Below are positions 7,657 to 15,864 of a stretch of 64,000 nucleotides of DNA, in pieces (position 1 is the stretch's first letter; each line of letters opens with the position of its first letter). Origin of the DNA: Rhizobium leguminosarum. Its GTDB lineage: Bacteria > Pseudomonadota > Alphaproteobacteria > Rhizobiales > Rhizobiaceae. The notes below the pieces were generated by a model. The model saw only the letters and a list, made by a program, of their open reading frames with translations, ran no database searches and was not told the DNA's origin. The stretch is from assembly GCF_001652265.1 (NCBI RefSeq), contig NZ_LWBS01000272.1, positions 6,658 to 70,657 of the forward strand. The letters are read 5' to 3'. The position numbers were made by a program, and so were the translations under genes.

Positions 7657-10224
7657 TTACCCTCTCCTCGGAAGCGGCACCCGGGCAAGAATATCCGTCA
7701 TGCCCTCCATCGTATAAGGCTTCTGCAGCACGGGCGCGTCGGAGTGGCTACTCGCCTGAGCGATGCCCTCCCCATACCCCGTGGCAAAAACGAAGGGCAC
7801 GCCGTCAGCTGCCAGTCGATCGGCAATCCCGAAACTCGTCTCATCGCCAAGATCGACATCAAGAAGCGCCAGATCGAAGGACTGTCCGGCCAGAATTTCC
7901 ATCGCCTCAGTGACACTTGGCGCCGTTGCCACGTCGGCGCCTAAACGGCGCAGGATGTCCTCGCCATTCATGGCGATGATCAGATTGTTTTCCACCAGCA
8001 GCACGTTCAGGCCGGAGAGCGGCTGATCGTCGGAAATTGCCTTGCCTCCTGTCGCCCGGACCGGAGGCGGATTTGACCGTTCGCTCGTCGGGCCGACGAC
8101 ATGTCGTGCCGGAATGCAGAAATCGGCCTCGAGCCCATCCTTGACGTAGCGGACCTCGGCCTTGCCGCCGAGGTCATAGGGGATCGAGCGGCGGATGATG
8201 GTCGAACCGAAGCCATGACGTGTGGGTTCGACGACGGGCGGACCGTCTTTTTCGCGCCAGCCGATGCGCAGATTGCCCTCGTCGTCGCGGTGCCAGCCGA
8301 GTTGGACTGTGCCGCTGCCGGTGCCGGAAAGGCTGCCATATTTGGCGCTGTTGGTCATCAGCTCATGGAAAACAAGGGCGGCGGTGGAAAAGGCCTGCGG
8401 TTCCAGCAGCACGTCCTTGCCGCTCATCTGGATGCGTTGCGCGTTTTTGCCGAGATAGGCGGCGGTCTCTGCCAGCAGCAATTGCCGGAGCGAAGCGGGC
8501 GCCCAGTGATCGCGGGTGATCTGGTCATGGGCGCGGGCGAGCGACTGGATGCGGCCCTCGAGCTGGCGGATGTAGTCGCCAAGGCCGACCGACGTTGCCT
8601 GCGACTGCCGGATGATGCCGGTGATGAGGCTCAATATGTTGCGGACGCGGTGGTTAAGCTCGGCGATCAGCAGCTCCTGGCGCTCGTTTGCCGTCTGGCG
8701 GGCCATGCTGACCTCGTCGGTGAGGCGCAATACCACCTCGATCAGTGTGACGCGGATCGTTTCGGCGACACGGCGCTCGGCCTCCGTGAAGGGGAGGGAG
8801 CGGCCACGCACCAGTTCCGACCAGGTTTCGAAACTCTTGCGCGGCGTCAGCCTCGGGCCATTCGGCCCGTATTCCACCGGCTTGTGCGGGTCGCCCGCCC
8901 AGCCGACGGTCCGCACCAATTCCTGACGGAAAAGCACGACATAATCACGCGGCGAGCGCGAGATCGGGATGGCGAGCATGCCTGCCACCGCATCGTCGAC
9001 TTCAAGATCGGGATAGGCTTCTGCGAGCCTGTCCACGGCATAGATGCGGCCGGCGGCGTTGCGGTTGAGGTGGCGGACGAGGGCTGCGAAATCTCTCTCG
9101 TCCGGCCCGATGCCGGCAAGTGCCAGCCGACCGTCGATCCAGACGCCGATTCCGTCGGCAGGAATGGCATCGGCGAGCGCCTCGATCAGCCAGGCCGGAT
9201 CATCGAGCAGGCTCGCATTGTCTGCCACGGAGGTGAGAAGCCGGTCGGCGATGCGGCGCGCATTGGTCTCGTAGTCGAGAGCCAGTCGCCGTTCGCGGCT
9301 TTCAAGGCGCGAAGCAAACATCTGACCGAAGAGTTCGGCTGTGGAGCGGCTTTGGGCCGAAGGCAGACGCGGGCCGTAGTGATGGCAGGCAAATAGGCCC
9401 CAGAGCTTACCGTCCACGACGATCGATATGGAGAGCGAAGCGCCAACGCCCATGTTTTTCAGATATTCGATGTGGATCGGCGAGACCGAACGCAATACCG
9501 ACATGGAGAGATCGAGCGGCCGGCCATCTTCGTCGAGCTGCGGCAGGATCGGGACCGGGACGGCGTCGACATCGGCAATGATGCGGAACAGGTTGCGCAG
9601 ATAAAGCGCGCGCGCCTGTACCGGAATGTCGGAAGCCGGATAGTGCAGCCCGAGAAACGAGCCGATGCCGGCCCGGGCGGCTTCCGCCACCACTTCGCCG
9701 GAACCGCTTTCGTCGAAACGATAGACCATGACCCGATCGAAACCGGTGAGCGCCCGCGCCTGTCTTGCACCCTCGCGGAAGAAAGCTTCCGGTGTTTCCG
9801 TGTGGTCGAGACGCGACATCATGCTGCGCATGGAGAGCGAAGCGGCGTCACGCCTGTCTTCCTGGCTACGCTCGCATTCGATGATGACCTCACCACCGTT
9901 CAGGTGCACGGCAAGGTCGAACTTGTTTTGATCGGGCGTCAGGGCAATGCCGAAAATGCGCTCGACGATGTCGGGACCGCGCAGCGTGGTAAGCCTATTG
10001 CGGATTGTGTGGAGTGCTTCGGGTGTGATCAGAGAGATAACGGGACGGCCGATCGCGTCGGCCTGCGCAACACCAAGGAACTCCGTCAGATTTGCGGAGG
10101 CGCGCGTGACAATCCAGTCTGAGGATACCGCCAAGAGAAAGCCGAAGGGCTGAACCGAGCCCAGCTGGTGGATCGGCTCACGGTCGCAATTGGAGAGATC
10201 GACGGGTTCGTGCGTGCCGCTCAT
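7657..10224 (-). CDS. bphP: Bacteriophytochrome HWE histidine kinase with C-terminal FATGUY-type receiver
   Basis: An 855-residue hybrid photoreceptor kinase. Domains in order: PAS with the biliverdin-attachment Cys13 in NCDREPIH; GAF (about 145-310) with the chromophore-pocket motif YPASDIP; PHY (about 320-500) with the tongue motif PRKSF; an HWE/HisKA_2-type kinase with phospho-acceptor His525 in ELNHRVRN, HELMTNSAKYG and a late GFG motif; and a receiver domain (about 740-855) with phospho-acceptor Asp789 in LLDVDLGD and the signature FATGYGE. All residues for biliverdin binding and phosphotransfer are present. Its ATG overlaps the stop of bphO (ATGA). It should sense red/far-red light. The FATGUY signature is typical of receivers that work in the PhyR general stress phosphorelay, whose core genes lie 7 kb away. 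Confidence 0.93.
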   Translation of the reverse strand: MSGTHEPVDLSNCDREPIHQLGSVQPFGFLLAVSSDWIVTRASANLTEFLGVAQADAIGRPVISLITPEALHTIRNRLTTLRGPDIVERIFGIALTPDQNKFDLAVHLNGGEVIIECERSQEDRRDAASLSMRSMMSRLDHTETPEAFFREGARQARALTGFDRVMVYRFDESGSGEVVAEAARAGIGSFLGLHYPASDIPVQARALYLRNLFRIIADVDAVPVPILPQLDEDGRPLDLSMSVLRSVSPIHIEYLKNMGVGASLSISIVVDGKLWGLFACHHYGPRLPSAQSRSTAELFGQMFASRLESRERRLALDYETNARRIADRLLTSVADNASLLDDPAWLIEALADAIPADGIGVWIDGRLALAGIGPDERDFAALVRHLNRNAAGRIYAVDRLAEAYPDLEVDDAVAGMLAIPISRSPRDYVVLFRQELVRTVGWAGDPHKPVEYGPNGPRLTPRKSFETWSELVRGRSLPFTEAERRVAETIRVTLIEVVLRLTDEVSMARQTANERQELLIAELNHRVRNILSLITGIIRQSQATSVGLGDYIRQLEGRIQSLARAHDQITRDHWAPASLRQLLLAETAAYLGKNAQRIQMSGKDVLLEPQAFSTAALVFHELMTNSAKYGSLSGTGSGTVQLGWHRDDEGNLRIGWREKDGPPVVEPTRHGFGSTIIRRSIPYDLGGKAEVRYVKDGLEADFCIPARHVVGPTSERSNPPPVRATGGKAISDDQPLSGLNVLLVENNLIIAMNGEDILRRLGADVATAPSVTEAMEILAGQSFDLALLDVDLGDETSFGIADRLAADGVPFVFATGYGEGIAQASSHSDAPVLQKPYTMEGMTDILARVPLPRRG

Positions 10225-10757
10225 GGGACGGCTTCCAGTTCGACTTGTCCCGCTTTCAGGAAGAGATCGAAGACATCGCGGGCTGCGGCGACGGCAACAC
10301 TGGGATCGTCGATCTTGCTCGCGTCAAGACGATCCATGAAAAGCCGCATGACGCCATTCAGGCCCTGCGGGCTCAGGTAGCTGCTGGGCAAATGGTCGGG
10401 CACGGCCTTGGCGAGCAGCGCGCCGCCGAGCTTGGAGCCTTCAAGGACATAGGCGGCGCCCCAGACCGCTGCTTCGCAGCGCAATACCGGTTGCGGAAGC
10501 AGTCCGGGCAACCGATCGTCGAGTTTAAGGATATCGGCGGCCAGCAGGTGCGCGCGCCGTCGATCCGGCCAGTCTGGCAGCAGGCGGCCGATTCCCCCAT
10601 TCTCGAGCGCATCTTCGACTGATGGTACGACCCGGGCATGCGCTCGCAGGAACGCCTTGTAATCTTGCGTACGTGAGAGGTTGAAACTGCCGAAGAGAGT
10701 GTCCACCGCTGCGTGGCAATCTGCAGTTTGGGCGCGGAGGGCGCTGCGAAGTGACAT
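10221..10757 (-). CDS. bphO: Biliverdin-producing haem oxygenase BphO
   Basis: A 178-residue haem oxygenase of the HemO/BphO class that cleaves haem to biliverdin, CO and iron, supplying the chromophore for the phytochrome it overlaps (ATGA at 10221-10224). The proximal haem ligand is probably the His in DCHAAVDTLF (about residue 16), and the distal helix is seen as YVLEGSKLGGALL (about 106-118). The ATG at 10757 gives the usual N-terminus (MSLRSALRAQT). It is unrelated in fold to the HmuQ-like enzyme at 28994, so the window encodes two different haem-breaking enzymes for different purposes. Confidence 0.9.
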   Translation of the reverse strand: MSLRSALRAQTADCHAAVDTLFGSFNLSRTQDYKAFLRAHARVVPSVEDALENGGIGRLLPDWPDRRRAHLLAADILKLDDRLPGLLPQPVLRCEAAVWGAAYVLEGSKLGGALLAKAVPDHLPSSYLSPQGLNGVMRLFMDRLDASKIDDPSVAVAAARDVFDLFLKAGQVELEAVP

Positions 10758-10898
10758 GCTGACGTTTTTCCGAGTAATATGGCGGCCGCCCACAACGGAC
10801 GGTGAATGAGCGGATATACTGCGCTATCGGGTTATTTCCAGAGAAACGCCCAGGAATAACACAGGTTTCTCCTCGCTCGCAGACGCGTGGCGAGCGCT

Positions 10899-11798
10899 TC
10901 AGCCCATCATTGCCGGCAGTCCCGCGGCGAGCGTATCGATCGCGAGCCGCACCTTCGGCAGCATGACCGGTGAGCGCAGCCAAACGGCATGGGCATCGAA
11001 GACATTGGCCGGTTCGTGCTTCAACACCTGAATGAGCCGGCCTGCCAGCACCTCCTCGCGGACCAGCCAGCAGGGGAGCCAGGCAAGACCGCGCCCGGCG
11101 ACGGCCGCATCGGAAATCGAAGCGAGGTCGTCGAGCCGCAGTCGCGCCTGTGGCGCCAGCCGCCGCCCGGGATCGGCTGCAGTCGGAAAGATCCAACCCT
11201 TGTCATCATCGCCCCGCCTGTAGACGATGCCTTCATGCCGCGGAATATCGAAGACCGTCTGTGGCGCGCCGTGTTTTTCCAGATAGGCGGGCGATGCGCA
11301 GACCGTCATGCGCTGGCGGGCAATCGCCCGGGCCATTAGATCCGGATTGTCCTTCAGCGGCCCGTTGCGGATGACAAGATCGAACCCGTCCTCGAGCAGG
11401 TCGACGATACGGTCGTTGAAGGAAAGGTCGAGTTCGAGGTTCGGATGTTCATCGAGCAGGCTTGCGAGGGTCGGCGCGATGCAGTGGCGGCCGAAAAGCA
11501 CGGGCATCGAGATGCGCAATCGGCCGCGTACGTCACGCCGGCCGGATTCCAGCATGGCTTCCCCGAGGCGGATTTCCTCAACCGCCCGCAGGCAGCGCTC
11601 GTAGAAGAAGCGGCCTTCCTCGGTAAGGCTCTGCATGCGTGTCGTACGGTTGAAGAGGCGCACGCCGAGACGCTGTTCCAGACGTGCGATCGTCTTGCCG
11701 ACTGCCGAACGCGTGAGATGGAGCCGCTCGGCGGCAGCCGAAAAGCCACCTGCCTCGACGGCTTCGACAAAGATCGAGATACCCTTCAGTTGTTCCAT
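10899..11798 (-). CDS. LysR-family transcriptional regulator
   Basis: A 299-residue LysR-type regulator. The N-terminal winged helix (FVEAVEAGGFSAAAERLHL, then TRSAVGKTIARLEQRLG) is followed by a LysR substrate domain from about residue 90. The ATG at 11798 is preferred because AGAGGA lies six to seven bases upstream; an ATG at 11819 lacks a ribosome site. It is divergently transcribed from an alcohol dehydrogenase-like gene, the classic arrangement for a LysR regulator and its target. The inverted repeat at 11835-11849 is a candidate binding site. The effector is unknown. Confidence 0.9.
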   Translation of the reverse strand: MEQLKGISIFVEAVEAGGFSAAAERLHLTRSAVGKTIARLEQRLGVRLFNRTTRMQSLTEEGRFFYERCLRAVEEIRLGEAMLESGRRDVRGRLRISMPVLFGRHCIAPTLASLLDEHPNLELDLSFNDRIVDLLEDGFDLVIRNGPLKDNPDLMARAIARQRMTVCASPAYLEKHGAPQTVFDIPRHEGIVYRRGDDDKGWIFPTAADPGRRLAPQARLRLDDLASISDAAVAGRGLAWLPCWLVREEVLAGRLIQVLKHEPANVFDAHAVWLRSPVMLPKVRLAIDTLAAGLPAMMG

Positions 11799-11834
11799 TT
11801 GTTTCCTCTTTGGAACCATTCTGGTGAATTAATA

Positions 11835-11849
11835 TCGCAACTGATGCGA
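11835..11849. promoter_or_regulatory. Candidate LysR operator
   Basis: TCGCA-ACTGA-TGCGA is an interrupted inverted repeat in the 101-bp gap between the divergent lysR gene and the dehydrogenase gene. The half-site spacing suits LysR-type regulators. This is an assignment from position and symmetry only. Confidence 0.45.
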
Positions 11850-11899
11850 AATATTCAACGATATCCTTGTCCTCCCTGCAATGAACAAGGAGCAAGGCA

Positions 11900-12922
11900 A
11901 TGCAGACAACACGGCAATGGCAGATCGACGCAGTTGGGCCGGCGCGCCAGCTGACGATCGGCGAGCGGAGGCTCGAACCGGTTTCGGGGAACAGGGTTGT
12001 GGTTCGGACGGAAGCTGTCTCGCTCAATTTCCGCGACCGGCTGGTGATGGAGAGCGGCATGGGGTTGCCGCTGCAATTTCCCTTCGTGCCGGCTTCCGAT
12101 ATGGCGGGGGTCGTCGAGGCAGTCGGACCCGAGGTCAGCCGTTTCAAACCGGGCGATCGGGTCATCTCGACGTTTTCGCCCGACTGGATCGACGGACGCG
12201 GGTTCGGCGATGCGCGCACGCCACCTTACAAGACGCGCGGCGGCTTTTACCCCGGCGTCCTCTCGCAATACACCGTGCTTTCCGAAGAATGGTATTCACG
12301 CGCGCCTGACACGCTCGATGCGGCGCAGGCGAGCACCTTGCCCTGCGCCGGGCTGACTGCCTGGTTCGCACTGATCGAACGCGGCGGTCTGAAGGCCGGC
12401 GACAAGGTGCTGGTGCAGGGCACTGGCGGTGTAGCGCTCTTCGGTCTGCAGATTGCCAAGGCCCATGGTGCGGAGGTCTTCATCACATCAGGCAGCGCCG
12501 AGAAGCTCGAGCGCGCCGTTGCCCTCGGCGCCGATCACGCGATCAACCGCCATGAGGGCGACTGGGTGGAACAACTCTATCAGTTGACCGGCGGCTATGG
12601 CGCCGATCACGTGCTTGAGATCGTCGGCGGCCCGCATCTCGGCCAGGCGCTGAAGGCGGTGGCGATCAACGGCCGCATTTCCGTCATCGGCGTGCTCGAG
12701 GGGTTTGAGGTTTCCGGCCCGGCCGGCCCGCTGCTGCTCAAGGCGCCTGTTGTGCAGGGCATATCCGTCGGCCATCGCCGTGCGCTGGAAGACCTCGTGC
12801 GGGCAATCGACCAGACCGGGCTGAAGCCTGTGATCGACAAGCGTTATGCCTTCGACGAATTCCCTGAGGCGCTCGATCATCTCTATCGCGGGCCTTTCGG
12901 CAAGGTGGTCGTCGAGTTCTGA
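11900..12922 (+). CDS. NAD(P)-dependent alcohol dehydrogenase / quinone oxidoreductase family protein
   Basis: A 340-residue medium-chain dehydrogenase/reductase. The GroES-like N-terminal domain (about 1-130) has the conserved FVPASDMAGVVEAVGPEV segment, and the Rossmann domain shows VQGTGGVALFGLQIAKAHGA (about 172-191). The usual catalytic zinc Cys in the first domain is absent (NFRDRL instead of a C-R-T type motif), and no structural-zinc Cys cluster is seen, so it looks like a zinc-independent quinone-reductase-like member. AAGGAGC precedes the ATG. It is the likely target of the divergent LysR regulator. The substrate is unknown. Confidence 0.88.
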   Translation: MQTTRQWQIDAVGPARQLTIGERRLEPVSGNRVVVRTEAVSLNFRDRLVMESGMGLPLQFPFVPASDMAGVVEAVGPEVSRFKPGDRVISTFSPDWIDGRGFGDARTPPYKTRGGFYPGVLSQYTVLSEEWYSRAPDTLDAAQASTLPCAGLTAWFALIERGGLKAGDKVLVQGTGGVALFGLQIAKAHGAEVFITSGSAEKLERAVALGADHAINRHEGDWVEQLYQLTGGYGADHVLEIVGGPHLGQALKAVAINGRISVIGVLEGFEVSGPAGPLLLKAPVVQGISVGHRRALEDLVRAIDQTGLKPVIDKRYAFDEFPEALDHLYRGPFGKVVVEF

Positions 12923-12937
12923 CGGTCGCGATTTTCC

Positions 12938-12972
12938 CTTCTCCCCGCTGCAATAATTGTAGGGGGAGACGG
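12938..12972. terminator. Hairpin between convergent genes
   Basis: TTCTCCCC and GGGGGAGA flank an AT-rich loop between the dehydrogenase and rhodanese genes, which converge here. There is no U-tract, so it is either a weak bidirectional terminator or a remnant of a RIME-type repeat. Confidence 0.35.
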
Positions 12973-12979
12973 GAGGCCA

Positions 12980-13390
12980 TCAGGCGGCAGCGGGGACGCC
13001 CTGTTCGAAGGCGAAGCCTTCATCGGCCCAGCCGGTCATGCCGCCGATCATCAGTTTGGCCTGAAGGCCGAGGTTGGCAAGGCGGAAGGCGGCCTTGTCG
13101 GCGCCGTTGCAGTGCGGGCCGGCGCAATAGACGACGAACAACGTATCGCTTGCCCATGCCGACATTCGGTGCGCCGTCATCTTGCCGTGCGGCAGGTTGA
13201 TCGCTCCGGGAATGCGGGATTCTGCGAAGAGCTGCGGCGAGCGCACGTCGAGGAGAACGAAATCGACTTTGCCGGTCGCAAAGGCGGCATGCACGTCCGA
13301 GCAATCGGTTTCGAAAGCGAGCTTGGCGGCAAAGTGAGCGACAGCGGCATCCGGAGCTGCAGCAGGTGTTTGGGAAACGGGGCTTGGCAT
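12980..13390 (-). CDS. Rhodanese-like sulphurtransferase domain protein
   Basis: A 136-residue single rhodanese domain. The CH2-type entry motif LLDVRSPQLFAESRIPGA (about residues 46-63), NLPHGKM and the active-site loop YCAGPHCNGADKAA (about 89-102) with a catalytic Cys are all visible. It would transfer sulphane sulphur via a persulphide. It is divergent from an FtrA-like regulator with 68 bp between them. This pairing recurs in rhizobia and suggests that FtrA controls it, although the physiological donor is unknown. Confidence 0.88.
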   Translation of the reverse strand: MPSPVSQTPAAAPDAAVAHFAAKLAFETDCSDVHAAFATGKVDFVLLDVRSPQLFAESRIPGAINLPHGKMTAHRMSAWASDTLFVVYCAGPHCNGADKAAFRLANLGLQAKLMIGGMTGWADEGFAFEQGVPAAA

Positions 13391-13458
13391 CGGCTTTTCC
13401 TTTTTCTGAAGTTGCCGCCTGGTATCGCCGATGCTAGAGCTTTGCGAAATTGGCCATC

Positions 13459-14460
13459 ATGACTGACAGCGTAAAGATCATGCCAAACTCATTGCCGCAG
13501 CAGACCAAAGGACCGCTGGTCGCCGCACTTGCCTATGACGGGCTCTGCACCTTCGAATTCGGCATCGCCTACGAGATCTTCGGCCTGCCACGGCCGGAAA
13601 TGGGCGAAGGCTGGTATCGCTTCTCGGTCTGCGGCATCGAACCGGGTCCACTTCGCGCTGCGGGAGGGCTGACGGTCGCAGTCGACAAGGGACTGGAAGT
13701 GCTTAACGAAGCGGACTTGATCGTCGTGCCGGGTTGGCGATCGATCGATGCCGTCGTTCCCGAGCCGCTGGTTTCAGCGCTCAAGGCCGCGCATGAACGC
13801 GGCGCAAGGATCATGTCGCTTTGCTCGGGTGTTGCTGTTCTTGCCGGGTCGGGTCTGCTGACGAACCGCAGGGCGACGACGCATTGGCGTTATGTCGCCT
13901 CGATCGCCGCGCGTTATCCCGATATCGCACTCGATGCCGACGTTCTCTACATGGACGAAGGCAGCCTGCTGACGGCGGCGGGCAGTGCTGCCGGCATCGA
14001 TCTCTGCCTGCATGTGGTGCGCGGCGATTTCGGTTCTGAGGCGGCAAACAGCGTTGCCCGCCGCCTCGTCGTGCCGCCGCACCGCGAAGGCGGACAGGCG
14101 CAGTTCATTCACGCGCCGGTTCCTGAGGAACGCGAGGGCATCCGCTTGGGGCCGCTGATCGAATGGATGCGCGAAAGCCTTTCTGAGGACCAGCCGATCA
14201 GCTTGCTTGCGAAGAGAGCGGGTATGAGCATGCGCACCTTCCAGCGGCGCTTCGAAGCGACGACGGGCCTCAGCGTCGGAGAATGGCTGCTGAAGGAGCG
14301 GCTACGGCATGCCCGCGATCTGCTGGAGAAGGAACTTGCTGTTTCGCTCGATGACATCGCCGCCGCCAGCGGCTTTGGAACACTGGCGACGATGCGGCAT
14401 CATTTCCGCAGGCGGCTCGGGACGAGCCCGCATGCCTATCGGAAGTCATTCGGCGGTTAG
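13459..14460 (+). CDS. ftrA: GlxA/FtrA-type transcriptional regulator (DJ-1/PfpI domain plus AraC HTH)
   Basis: A 333-residue regulator. The N-terminal DJ-1/PfpI-like domain (about 15-190) carries the nucleophile-elbow motif SLCSGVAVLAGSGLL, typical of the GlxA family where the enzyme fold serves as a sensor. Two AraC helix-turn-helix motifs follow (SLLAKRAGMSMRTFQRRF and DIAAASGFGTLATMRHHF). The architecture and size match FtrA. The ATG at 13459 has no clear ribosome site; an ATG seven codons later is possible. It probably regulates the divergent rhodanese gene. Confidence 0.87.
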   Translation: MTDSVKIMPNSLPQQTKGPLVAALAYDGLCTFEFGIAYEIFGLPRPEMGEGWYRFSVCGIEPGPLRAAGGLTVAVDKGLEVLNEADLIVVPGWRSIDAVVPEPLVSALKAAHERGARIMSLCSGVAVLAGSGLLTNRRATTHWRYVASIAARYPDIALDADVLYMDEGSLLTAAGSAAGIDLCLHVVRGDFGSEAANSVARRLVVPPHREGGQAQFIHAPVPEEREGIRLGPLIEWMRESLSEDQPISLLAKRAGMSMRTFQRRFEATTGLSVGEWLLKERLRHARDLLEKELAVSLDDIAAASGFGTLATMRHHFRRRLGTSPHAYRKSFGG

Positions 14461-14535
14461 ACTGGCCCGACGCTTCGAATGTTGGCGGCAGGATACAACG
14501 CCGCGGATCGATCTTCTCCGCGGCGCTGCGGATTC

Positions 14536-15849
14536 TTACTCCGCCGCCTGGCGCGCCATCGGGTTGTTCGGGTGCGTGGTCCAGTTGGCGTAGTTGGGGT
14601 CGACGACCCGGCCGGTGCGTTTGTCGAGGGCGCCGGCGGGAAGCTGCTCCATGGTGATGCAGTTCTCGACGGGACAGACGCTGACACAGAGATTGCAGCC
14701 GACGCATTCCTCGTCCATGACCTCGAAATGGCGAGCGCCATCGACGAAGTTGGTGATCGCCTGGTGGGAGGTGTCCTCGCAGGCGATGTAGCAGCGGCCG
14801 CATTTGATGCAGGCGTCCTGATCGATCTTCGCCTTAGCGATGTAGTTGAGGTTCAGATATTGCCAGTCGGTGACGTTGGGAACGGCGCGGCCGGTAATGT
14901 CGTCGAGGTTGCAGTGGCCCTTTTCGTCCATCCAGTCGGAGAGGCCAGTGATCATCTCCTGGACGATCTTGAAGCCGTAGGTCATGGCCGCTGTGCAGAC
15001 CTGGACGTTGCCGGCGCCAAGGACAAGGAATTCGGCAGCGTCGCGCCAGGTGGTGATGCCGCCGATGCCCGAGATCGGCAGGCCGTAGGTTTCGGGATCG
15101 CGGGCGATCTCGGCCACCATGTTGAGTGCGATCGGCTTCACCGCCGGGCCGCAATAACCGCCATGGCTACCCTTGCCGCCGACCGTCGGGTTGGGGGCGA
15201 AGTTATCGAGATCGACGGAGACGATCGAATTGATCGTGTTGATCAGCGACACGGCATCGGTACCGCCGGCCTTGGCGGCGCGGGCCGGGCGGCGGATATC
15301 GCTAATGTTGGGCGTCAGCTTGGTGATGACGGGCATGCGGGTGTACTGCTTGCACCAGCGCACGACCATCTCGATATATTCCGGCACCTGACCGACCGCG
15401 GAACCCATGCCGCGCTCGGACATGCCGTGCGGACAGCCGAAATTGAGCTCGATGCCGTCGGCGCCGGTCTCTTCGACCAAGGGCAAAATCGCCTTCCAGG
15501 CCTGCTCCTCGCAGGGTACCATGATCGAGGCGATCAGTGCCCGATCCGGCCAGTTCATCTTCACCTGCTTCATTTCCCGCAGGTTGGTGTAGAGGTCGCG
15601 GTCGGTGATGAGCTCGATATTGTTCAAACCGAGCAGGCGGCGATCGGCGCCCCAGATCGCGCCATAGCGCGGGCCGTTGACGTTGACGACGGGCGGGCCT
15701 TCCTCGCCCAGCGTCTTCCAGACCACGCCGCCCCAGCCGGCCTTGAAGGCGCGCTCGACATTGTAGGCCTTGTCGGTCGGCGGCGCAGACGCCAGCCAGA
15801 ACGGGTTCGGGGATTTGATGCCGACGAAATTATTACGGAGATCAGCCAT
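14536..15849 (-). CDS. preA: NAD-dependent dihydropyrimidine dehydrogenase, subunit PreA
   Basis: The 437-residue catalytic subunit that reduces uracil and thymine to the dihydro-bases, the first step of the reductive pathway. The dihydroorotate dehydrogenase-like FMN barrel (about 1-320) has NPFWLASAPPTDKAYN and the catalytic-Cys region NFGCPHGMSERGMG. Two 4Fe-4S motifs sit near the C-terminus (CIKCGRCYIACE and CVGCNLCVSVCPVENC). GGGGAG lies upstream of the ATG. It follows preT by 15 bp in one operon. A second-site RutR-like operator before preT links it to the genes at 2-7 kb. Confidence 0.95.
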   Translation of the reverse strand: MADLRNNFVGIKSPNPFWLASAPPTDKAYNVERAFKAGWGGVVWKTLGEEGPPVVNVNGPRYGAIWGADRRLLGLNNIELITDRDLYTNLREMKQVKMNWPDRALIASIMVPCEEQAWKAILPLVEETGADGIELNFGCPHGMSERGMGSAVGQVPEYIEMVVRWCKQYTRMPVITKLTPNISDIRRPARAAKAGGTDAVSLINTINSIVSVDLDNFAPNPTVGGKGSHGGYCGPAVKPIALNMVAEIARDPETYGLPISGIGGITTWRDAAEFLVLGAGNVQVCTAAMTYGFKIVQEMITGLSDWMDEKGHCNLDDITGRAVPNVTDWQYLNLNYIAKAKIDQDACIKCGRCYIACEDTSHQAITNFVDGARHFEVMDEECVGCNLCVSVCPVENCITMEQLPAGALDKRTGRVVDPNYANWTTHPNNPMARQAAE

Positions 15850-15864
15850 TGTTCATTCTCCCCT

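Noticed and set aside
11597..12219. Open frames spanning the lysR-dehydrogenase gap
   Set aside because: They cross the divergent promoter region and overlap both genes in other frames, so they are shadows.
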